Assembly: GCA_035528715.1 (NCBI GenBank)
Contig: DATKYB010000078.1
Span: 1-5,970 of the forward strand
Length of the DNA stretch: 5,970 nucleotides
DNA from: Nitrospinota bacterium
GTDB taxonomy: Bacteria; JADFOP01; DATKYB01
Direction of reading: 5' to 3'
Position 1 is the first letter of the stretch, and each line of letters opens with the position of its first letter. Shown here in pieces: positions 1-5,105 of the stretch. Below the pieces are notes generated by a model. The model saw nothing but the letters and a program-made list of their open reading frames with translations. It was not told the origin of the DNA and ran no database searches. The translations under genes and the position numbers were made by a program.

Positions 1-1869
1 ATTGACCCCTGTGGGACATTTTGTTAGGCACTGTTTGCAGTTGATACAATGATCCATTATTTGTTTAATCTGTTTACTCGTTAATTTGTCTATATCCAAT
101 TCTCCAGAGATGATTCCGCGCATGACATTGCTCTTGGCCCGTGAACTGCTCTTTTCATCTTTCAATTCCAGATAGATTGGACAGTAAGAGCGGCAAGTCC
201 CGCACCCATGACACTTCTCAATTTCCCTTCGTAGCTCTTCCTTATCAAAGAAGCTTTTTGTCTCCTTCCACCTGTACTCAGCCCCATATCGCAGGTATTT
301 TGTTAATAGGTCTTCGTCTTCTGTTAAAACTTTATCAGGATTTAGAATGCCATTTGGGTCAAAGAGCTTTTTTATCTCTTTCAAGACACCATAGAGTTCA
401 CCAAACTGCTTCTTTACAAAATATGCCCTCGATATACCGTCACCATGCTCTCCGCTTATCGTCCCTTGTAATGAAAGAACAAGTTCAAGGGCTTCTCTGG
501 ATATATTCTTCATCTTTTCAATATCTTTTGGATCCTTGAGATTGAGGATTGGGTTTGTATGGAGATTGCCGTCGCCAGCATGGCCATAGATATTGGCTGC
601 AACATCATAATTCTTGAATATTCTCTGCAGTCCGGAGATATACTCTGAAAGTCTAGAGGGATGCACAGCCCCATCTTCAATAAAGGCAACCGGTTTTTTC
701 GGTCCCTCTATCTTATTGAGAATGGATGCCGCTGCTTTTCTAATTTTTATGAGCTTTGCCTTATCCCCAGGATTTTTGGCAATGGTTATCTCCCTGGCAT
801 AACCGAGTTCTTCTACTATCTTTTCCTTTGCTTTCTTCATCTTCTCTTCGATCTCATCCATAGAATCGCTATCAAACTCAATCAAAACCCCTGCTTCAAT
901 ATCCTTGGGTAGAAATCTATCCAATTCAGAGTCATTGGACCTGGTTATTTCAAGAAGATTCCTCTCCATTATCTCAGCCATACTGGTTCCTAGCTGTAAG
1001 ATCTCCCAAATAGCCTTACCAATATTCTCATAGCTATCAAAGATCAATAATGCTGATGAGGTATGTTTTGGAATATCCACTATTCTTAACTTAGCTTCTG
1101 TTACAATCCCCAATGTTCCTTCAGATCCAACAATCAGCTTTGATAGGTCTCGATATCCATTAATGACCGTATCCCAGAGATTATATCCACTACAATTTTT
1201 TGTAACATAAGGCCTTTTTTCCTCTATAAGGTCTTTGTTTTCCTCTATTAATTTTATAACCTTCTGATATAGCCTCGCCTCTAAATCATCTTTTTCGATA
1301 AGAGCCTTATACTCATCGCTGTCAACGCTCAACCTTTTTGTATGGATAATATCTCCATTTACCAAGATAACCTCAAGAGAGAGAACGTGTTCTTTCATAG
1401 GACCATATTTTGGACAGTGAGGTCCGCTAGAATTATTAGCCACCATTCCTCCTATAGTAGCCATATCTCCGCTGGAAGGGTCTGGGCCAAGCATCTTTTT
1501 GTATCCCTTAAGAATCTCATTCGTTTCCGTATGGGTTATGCCGGGTTGTGCTATCATATAATTTTCTTCTGTATTTATCTCTATGAGTTTGTTCATATAC
1601 CTTGAGAAATCTATAATGATCCCTGGACCAATTCCCTGACCCGCCCTGCCAGAACCTCCTCCTCTTGCAGTAACAGGAATTTCCTCTTTATTGGCATATT
1701 TTAATACGTTTATCACATCATCTTTTGATTTAGGTAAAACGATTAAGAGAGGTCTCATTTTAAATATACTGGCGTCATAGGTATATAAAAACCTATTTAT
1801 CTCATCTGAGAGAACTTCTCCCTGAACCATTTCTTTCAAGTCTTTAGCAATTTCATCAACCTTTTTCAT
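1..1869 (-). CDS. FAD-linked 2-hydroxyacid oxidase (GlcD-type) with C-terminal [4Fe-4S] domain, partial
   Basis: This gene has 623 codons visible and is still open at the left edge, so the C-terminus is missing. Residues about 30-225 are a PCMH-type FAD-binding domain: RGGGSG at 69-74, GPDPSS, and IGGMVANNSSG at 139-149, followed by LIVGSEGTLG. Residues about 245-515 match the FAD-oxidase C-terminal domain, with GHAGDGNLH at 429-437, SGEHGDG at 472-478, and LFDPNGILNPDKV near its end. Two ferredoxin-like clusters follow: Cys 553, 556, 559, 563 and Cys 608, 611, 614, 618, the last Cys followed by Pro. This order is that of a GlcD-GlcF (YdiJ-like) fusion. Such proteins often run to about 900-1000 residues with cysteine-rich CCG domains, which would lie outside the window. 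They oxidise D-2-hydroxyacids such as lactate, glycolate or 2-hydroxyglutarate to 2-oxoacids, passing electrons through FAD and Fe-S centres; the substrate cannot be told here. No signal peptide or membrane segment is seen, so it is probably cytoplasmic or peripheral. The start is set by AAAGGA seven bases upstream. It lies downstream of the oxidoreductase genes, in the same direction. Confidence 0.93.
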   Translation of the reverse strand, partial: MKKVDEIAKDLKEMVQGEVLSDEINRFLYTYDASIFKMRPLLIVLPKSKDDVINVLKYANKEEIPVTARGGGSGRAGQGIGPGIIIDFSRYMNKLIEINTEENYMIAQPGITHTETNEILKGYKKMLGPDPSSGDMATIGGMVANNSSGPHCPKYGPMKEHVLSLEVILVNGDIIHTKRLSVDSDEYKALIEKDDLEARLYQKVIKLIEENKDLIEEKRPYVTKNCSGYNLWDTVINGYRDLSKLIVGSEGTLGIVTEAKLRIVDIPKHTSSALLIFDSYENIGKAIWEILQLGTSMAEIMERNLLEITRSNDSELDRFLPKDIEAGVLIEFDSDSMDEIEEKMKKAKEKIVEELGYAREITIAKNPGDKAKLIKIRKAAASILNKIEGPKKPVAFIEDGAVHPSRLSEYISGLQRIFKNYDVAANIYGHAGDGNLHTNPILNLKDPKDIEKMKNISREALELVLSLQGTISGEHGDGISRAYFVKKQFGELYGVLKEIKKLFDPNGILNPDKVLTEDEDLLTKYLRYGAEYRWKETKSFFDKEELRREIEKCHGCGTCRSYCPIYLELKDEKSSSRAKSNVMRGIISGELDIDKLTSKQIKQIMDHCINCKQCLTKCPTGVN

Positions 1870-1876
1870 TAATGAT

Positions 1877-1882
1877 TCCTTT
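1877..1882 (-). promoter_or_regulatory. Ribosome binding site of the FAD/Fe-S oxidase
   Basis: AAAGGA is read on the minus strand seven bases before the ATG at 1869-1867. It supports that start, which also gives the N-terminal length expected ahead of the FAD-binding domain. Confidence 0.7.
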
Positions 1883-1928
1883 AAATTAAGTTTGTCTCAT
1901 CTATATATATATCATTCAACAAAAAAAT

Positions 1929-1958
1929 TTTGTAGCATTTCTAAATCTCGTTTGTCAA
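1929..1958 (-). promoter_or_regulatory. Candidate sigma70 promoter P1 for the FAD oxidase gene
   Basis: Read on the minus strand, a perfect TTGACA (1958-1953) is followed after 18 bases by TACAAA (1934-1929). The -10 element is preceded by TG at the extended -10 position (TGC before TACAAA). It would start transcription roughly 50 bases ahead of the ATG at 1869. It is found by motif only, and AT-rich sequence gives such matches by chance. Confidence 0.45.
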
Positions 1959-1961
1959 TAA

Positions 1962-2062
1962 ATTTCTAAGATAAAACTCTTTGATTATAAAATCTGACTT
2001 TAATCAATTGTCAAACACTTTTTTACTCAATATACAAATATCATGGTTTATCTTTTAGAAAT
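1962..2062. repeat. Imperfect inverted repeat flanking candidate promoter P2
   Basis: The left arm, 1962-1975, reads ATTTCTAAGATAAA. The right arm, 2047-2062, reads TTTATCTTTTAGAAAT, whose reverse complement equals the left arm with two extra A bases in the middle. A further copy of the core ATTTCTAA lies at 1937-1944, 25 bases from the left-arm copy. The arms are too far apart for a stable hairpin. They could be paired operator sites, but the high A+T content makes chance similarity quite possible. Confidence 0.35.
1984..2014 (-). promoter_or_regulatory. Candidate sigma70 promoter P2 for the FAD oxidase gene
   Basis: Read on the minus strand, a perfect TTGACA (2014-2009) and a perfect TATAAT (1989-1984) are separated by 19 bases, two more than the usual optimum. 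Perfect hexamers with long spacing are sometimes seen in regulated promoters that need an activator. The pair lies between the arms of the inverted repeat at 1962-2062. Confidence 0.4.
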
Positions 2063-2152
2063 CAAATGAAAACTAGGATGTTTGATTATTAAAAAGATGG
2101 TTTTTTATTCGATAAAATAATTGATAGGACTTTTTTCAGGTATTATCTCGAC

Positions 2153-2788
2153 TTATATCTTAACTTTTTTTAGATTATTCATGGCCTTACTTGTCTGGCT
2201 ACTCTTCATGGAGGATAACTTTTTTGATTCTTCTAGCTTTGAGTATGCCTTCTCAGCAGCCTTTAAGTTGTTTGCAAAACTATCCCCCTCTGATGCATCA
2301 CGAATCGCCTGTTGTAATGATTTTTCAGACACCAAGCTGAGAAGTTTATTGATGGCACCTACCAGAGGAAATCGAAGCCCTGTATTGTAATCGACTGCAA
2401 TCTGATTCATATCAAGATTTATGATTCTCTCATCATAATCCTGAAGCGGAATCCTATCCTTGGTATTCAAAAGAATAATCCCATCATTCTTTAAATAGTG
2501 GGTAATATCAATCTTCTCAACAATGCCAAATTTTGAGACAACTACCAAATCCCTTTCTGAAACAACAACCATGTCTAAGCGGTAATCCTTAGCTAGTGTA
2601 TTTATCGGCTTTGTGTCTATTCTTAAGGTAACGGCGTTTGGTCTTCCTCCCCTTAAAAAGTCCCATGGTTCCCTTATCTGTACATATTTGCCTTCAAAAA
2701 CAGCAGCCTTTGCCAAAATTTTTGCCCCCTCCAAAAAGTTATTCAATATGTAGGGCATCCTTCTTCCATATATTCTAATCTCTTTCAT
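2153..2788 (-). CDS. porC: 2-oxoacid:ferredoxin oxidoreductase gamma subunit, divergent
   Basis: This is the gamma subunit of a pyruvate/2-oxoacid:ferredoxin oxidoreductase, which packs against the TPP-bearing alpha-beta core. The recommended start gives 211 residues. An in-frame ATG at 2818 would add ten residues, but the ATG at 2788 has GGAGAG six bases upstream, and family members begin close to the M-x-EIR motif found there. It overlaps the beta gene by 14 bases, indicating translational coupling. Family features include EIRIYGR at 3-9, a helix ending ILAKAA, EGKYVQ, RGGRP at 46-50 and RID at 56-58, then a Rossmann-like core and KAAEKAY near residue 180. The GRGGQG loop expected after the first strand is replaced by GRRMPYILNNFLEGA, about four residues longer, and the E of the usual FGxERRG motif is missing. 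The last 24 or so residues are Ser/Lys-rich and look like a tail beyond the usual end. There are no cysteines in the 211-residue form. The substrate is unknown, so the gene symbol marks the family only. Confidence 0.85.
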   Translation of the reverse strand: MKEIRIYGRRMPYILNNFLEGAKILAKAAVFEGKYVQIREPWDFLRGGRPNAVTLRIDTKPINTLAKDYRLDMVVVSERDLVVVSKFGIVEKIDITHYLKNDGIILLNTKDRIPLQDYDERIINLDMNQIAVDYNTGLRFPLVGAINKLLSLVSEKSLQQAIRDASEGDSFANNLKAAEKAYSKLEESKKLSSMKSSQTSKAMNNLKKVKI

Positions 2789-3674
2789 CAATATCTCTCC
2801 ACATATTATCAATCTCATTTTGAATTGTATTAATATCCTCTTCTGTCAAGAGGCTATATCTCCCCTGGGATTCAAAAAATTCTCTAACCGATATTCTTTG
2901 CGAGGGTTTATAGGTTAGAGAAAAGGAACCAGATTCTACTTCATATAGCATCCAAAGGCCTGTCTTAACTGCCAAATTCGCCATCTCTTCTGTCTTTTTA
3001 AAATCATAGTCCCATGATATGGGACAGGGAGCCAAGATGTGGATATACTTCATTCCATGAATCTTCATTGCCTTTCTTATCTTAAGCTCTAAATCTTTAA
3101 CATGAGATATGGATGCTGTTGCTACGTAAGGAATTCTATGAGCCACCATAATTGCAGGTCCGTTCTTCTTAATAAAGGGAGAACCCATCGGGGTTGTTAA
3201 GGTTAATGCCTTATTTGGAGAAGTAGAATTGACCTGACCCCCTGTTGCCATAGCTGCTTCATTATCATAGCATATATGGAGAACATTATCATTTCTGGAT
3301 GCCTGACCCGATAATGCTTGAAACCCGATATCAAGACTCCCGCTATCCCCAGCAATCGTAACAATATTAATGTCTTTCTTGTTTAATGCATCGTAGGCAG
3401 CCTTCAACCCTGTACTCACAGCCGGGGCTGACCCAAAGAGAGTATGAACAAAGGGAATCCTGAAAGATGTTTTTTTCTGGGTAGCACTTACATTGGCCAT
3501 GCAGCTGGCTGGAATTGAAACGACAGTATTCTTACCTAAGACATTAATAATCGTCTTTAGGGCCATAATCCCTCCACAACCCTCACAAAGAGTCCCTTTA
3601 ATTACGTCTGGGGTAGTATACAATCCCTCTTCTGATACTAACTCCTGCCCTCTTCTTTTATTATTATCAACCAT
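2775..3674 (-). CDS. porB: 2-oxoacid:ferredoxin oxidoreductase beta subunit (TPP and [4Fe-4S] binding)
   Basis: This 299-residue protein has the normal length for the beta subunit, which binds thiamine pyrophosphate and the proximal [4Fe-4S] cluster. With the alpha subunit it would convert a 2-oxoacid plus CoA to acyl-CoA and CO2 in the cytoplasm. Cluster ligands are Cys30 and Cys33 (CEGCG), Cys58 (PASCMAN) and Cys217 (LAPCP). The TPP/Mg region is AGDSGSLDIGFQALSG (108-123), then CYDNEA at 135-140, giving Asp110 and Asn138 as the metal-binding pair. Most relatives have GDGG where this protein has GDSG, and MNTGxQ where it has MATGGQ. GDS does occur in indolepyruvate oxidoreductases, so activity need not be lost. 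The ATG lies one base after the alpha stop, with GAGG-type Shine-Dalgarno sequence inside the end of alpha. The family is certain. The substrate (pyruvate, a branched-chain or aryl 2-oxoacid, or other) is not. Confidence 0.93.
   Translation of the reverse strand: MVDNNKRRGQELVSEEGLYTTPDVIKGTLCEGCGGIMALKTIINVLGKNTVVSIPASCMANVSATQKKTSFRIPFVHTLFGSAPAVSTGLKAAYDALNKKDINIVTIAGDSGSLDIGFQALSGQASRNDNVLHICYDNEAAMATGGQVNSTSPNKALTLTTPMGSPFIKKNGPAIMVAHRIPYVATASISHVKDLELKIRKAMKIHGMKYIHILAPCPISWDYDFKKTEEMANLAVKTGLWMLYEVESGSFSLTYKPSQRISVREFFESQGRYSLLTEEDINTIQNEIDNMWRDIDERD
2795..2800 (-). promoter_or_regulatory. Ribosome binding site deciding the gamma-subunit start
   Basis: GGAGAG is read on the minus strand, inside the end of the beta gene, six bases before the ATG at 2788-2786. 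It favours that start over the upstream in-frame ATG at 2818-2816. Confidence 0.75.
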
Positions 3675-3675
3675 T

Positions 3676-4860
3676 CTACCTCACTCCCTTCTTAAGCCCA
3701 ATCCATAAAGGCTTTCCACTATTTAGAGATCCATCTCTGTCTCGTGAAACCCTATTGACTAAATCCTTAATTTGAGGAATGCTAACATCTCTTCCTCCTA
3801 AACCAGCGATTGCGCTGTATATTATAGGTTGCCTTTTCATTCCGTAAAGGGAGGACCTCAGTTCATGATAGAGGGACCCTCCTAAACCTGGAGTATTGTT
3901 TTTATCGATCACAATAACCTTTTTAGCATCTTTCAAGGCATTTTGTAGTTCCTCCGAAGGAAAAGGCCTAAAGGCCCTGACCTTTACCATTTTGATATCC
4001 TTCCCTTTTTCTCTCAATTCCAGAATAACCTGTCTAGCGGTCTTAACCATGGCACCCATAGTTACAATTACAATCTCCCCCTTATCCTCCGGCCAAACCT
4101 CTATGGACCCCTTGTAATCCCTCCCAAAAATCTTTTTAAATTCTAAGGCTACATCTTCTATAATCTTCCTACTCTTATCCATTGCCACAGATTGTCGATA
4201 TCGAAACTCTGTATAATACTGATCACTCGTATTAGGATTAATTGTTATAGGGTTTTCAGGGTCTAAAATCGTCCAGGCAGGTTTTGAGTCTCCCAAAAAT
4301 CCGTCTACTAAGCTCTGTTCAGGGATTTCAACAGTTTCTAATGTATGAGAATGGATATAGGCCTCATAACAAAACATACCTGGCAGAAGAACATCTTTAT
4401 GCTCACAGATTTTATATAGCTGAATACAGTTATCTAAGACCTCCTGGATATCTTCACAAAAGAATTGTATCCATCCAGTGCTCTTCTGGGCTAAGGCATC
4501 ATTGTGATCTGCCAGCCGACAGTGAGGTGCTGAAAGAGAACGATTAACCACTCCCATTACAACAGGAAGCCTCAATCCAGAAATATAAAAGAGATGCTCA
4601 TGCATATAAGCCAAGCCCTGTGAACTCGTTGCGGTAAAGACCCTTGCGCCCCCTAAAGAAGCACCTGCACATGCTGCAATTGCGCTCTGATCGCACTCCA
4701 ACTGAACCAGGTTAGCATCTAATTTTTTATCTGCTATGTCCTTTGCAATTCTAGTAAGTACAGGAGCCATTGGAGTTACGGGATAGGTTGGTATGACTTT
4801 TGGCCTGCAAAGCCTCGCACCTTCGGCTGCTGCATCGTTACCATTCAATAAATCTATCAT
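3676..4860 (-). CDS. porA: 2-oxoacid:ferredoxin oxidoreductase alpha subunit
   Basis: This 394-residue protein matches the usual alpha-subunit length. It holds the TPP pyrimidine domain (about 1-240) and the transketolase C-terminal-like domain (about 255-370, with GEIVIVTMGAM and the VKVRAFRPFP strand). Visible motifs are NGNDAAAEGA, YPVTPMAP at 26-33 (the Thr contacts substrate in known PFORs), LECDQSA at 54-60 for the catalytic glutamate region, TATSSQGLAYMHE, and NRSLSAP at 106-112 with Arg107 at the position that binds the substrate carboxylate. The loop after it reads HCRLADHND where PorA proteins usually have INIWNDHSD-like sequence, adding a His and an Arg near the pocket. Eight cysteines lie in the first 164 residues, but not in a ferredoxin pattern. 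The ATG at 4860 is the first after an in-frame TAA four codons upstream, and the N-terminus starts where relatives do. It is the first gene of the alpha-beta-gamma operon. No delta subunit follows. Confidence 0.93.
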   Translation of the reverse strand: MIDLLNGNDAAAEGARLCRPKVIPTYPVTPMAPVLTRIAKDIADKKLDANLVQLECDQSAIAACAGASLGGARVFTATSSQGLAYMHEHLFYISGLRLPVVMGVVNRSLSAPHCRLADHNDALAQKSTGWIQFFCEDIQEVLDNCIQLYKICEHKDVLLPGMFCYEAYIHSHTLETVEIPEQSLVDGFLGDSKPAWTILDPENPITINPNTSDQYYTEFRYRQSVAMDKSRKIIEDVALEFKKIFGRDYKGSIEVWPEDKGEIVIVTMGAMVKTARQVILELREKGKDIKMVKVRAFRPFPSEELQNALKDAKKVIVIDKNNTPGLGGSLYHELRSSLYGMKRQPIIYSAIAGLGGRDVSIPQIKDLVNRVSRDRDGSLNSGKPLWIGLKKGVR

Positions 4861-4872
4861 TATTTCTGCTTA

Positions 4873-4878
4873 CCTCTC
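4873..4878 (-). promoter_or_regulatory. Shine-Dalgarno-like site of the alpha-subunit gene, long spacing
   Basis: GAGAGG is read on the minus strand 12 bases before the ATG at 4860, longer than the usual 5-9. No better site or start exists, because an in-frame TAA lies between them. Initiation on this first gene may be weaker than on the coupled beta and gamma genes. Confidence 0.45.
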
Positions 4879-4970
4879 TGTTGATTTTACCTTTTATATA
4901 ATTTTTTTCAGATATCCTCTAAAACGTCGTGTTTAAACTCAATACCCTATTAATCTATACCTTAATTATC

Positions 4971-4984
4971 CAATTTACAATTTA
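4971..4984. repeat. Tandem 7-bp repeat (CAATTTA x2) upstream of the oxidoreductase operon
   Basis: Two adjacent perfect copies of CAATTTA (TAAATTG on the coding strand) overlap the weak -10 candidate. They may be a regulator half-site pair or chance in AT-rich DNA. Confidence 0.3.
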
Positions 4985-5000
4985 AACTGTTTATAATCAA
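4972..5000 (-). promoter_or_regulatory. Weak candidate promoter of the oxidoreductase operon
   Basis: TTGATT, a 17-base spacer and TAAATT are read on the minus strand about 110 bases before the alpha-subunit ATG. The spacing is ideal but both hexamers are poor, so this is only the best of several AT-rich candidates. Confidence 0.22.
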
Positions 5001-5046
5001 CCTAAAAGCGCAGAATTTGTATAGTAAATTTAACTCCTTTTTTGAT

Positions 5047-5077
5047 AAAAAAAGAGGGGTTTTAAAAAACCCCTCTT
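5047..5077 (-). terminator. Rho-independent terminator of the Nramp-like transporter gene
   Basis: Arms at 5052-5063 and 5066-5077 form a perfect 12-bp inverted repeat, AAGAGGGGTTTT against AAAACCCCTCTT, with a GAGGGG/CCCCTC core. On the minus strand the second arm runs into seven T bases (positions 5053-5047). It lies about 30 bases after the transporter stop at 5106. There is no T-run in the plus direction, so it acts for the minus strand only and separates the transporter from the oxidoreductase operon. Confidence 0.9.
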
Positions 5078-5105
5078 AAAAATCTCTCGGATTTTTTCTT
5101 AGTTA

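Larger units (their letters stand above)
1870..2152. other. AT-rich non-coding gap between gamma-subunit gene and FAD oxidase gene
   Basis: These 283 bases hold no credible gene on either strand. They contain the leader of the FAD oxidase gene, two promoter-like pairs (1929-1958 and 1984-2014), an imperfect inverted repeat with arms at 1962-1975 and 2047-2062, and a short TA run near 1902-1912. No GC-rich hairpin with a T-run follows the gamma-subunit stop, so read-through from the oxidoreductase operon into the oxidase gene is possible. No ferredoxin or delta-subunit gene is hidden here. Confidence 0.7.
4861..5105. other. Non-coding region between transporter gene and oxidoreductase operon
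   Basis: These 245 AT-rich bases contain no gene. They hold the terminator of the transporter gene (5047-5077) and must hold the operon promoter. The best sigma70-like pair I can see is weak: TTGATT (5000-4995), 17 bases, TAAATT (4977-4972), each 4 of 6 to consensus. A tandem copy of a 7-base word overlaps it (4971-4984), and an 8-base palindrome GTTTAAAC lies at 4931-4938. Confidence 0.5.

Noticed and set aside
141-539. Plus-strand open frames such as 141-539, 661-912, 1342-1605, 3896-4117 and 4284-4547
   Set aside because: They lie antisense inside well-recognised minus-strand genes and their products show no domain or natural composition. They are shadows.
1919-1933. ACAAAA-AAA-TTTTGT inverted repeat as an operator or hairpin
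   Set aside because: It is an A-run meeting a T-run in very AT-rich DNA and overlaps the candidate -10. It is too simple to claim.
2103-2117. Hairpin after the gamma-subunit gene (TTTTAT, 3-base loop, ATAAAA) as operon terminator
   Set aside because: The six-base stem is entirely A-T and no T-run follows directly, so it would be too weak for a Rho-independent terminator.
2121-2390. Plus-strand frame of 89 codons with a hydrophobic start, as a small membrane protein
   Set aside because: Most of it is antisense to the gamma-subunit gene, and the hydrophobic stretch is the complement of its Lys/Ser-rich tail.
2789-2818. Upstream in-frame ATG that would add ten residues to the gamma subunit
   Set aside because: It lacks a good ribosome binding site at normal spacing and the extra residues (MRLIICGEIL) match nothing in the family. 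The ATG at 2788 has GGAGAG six bases upstream and begins at the conserved M-x-EIR.
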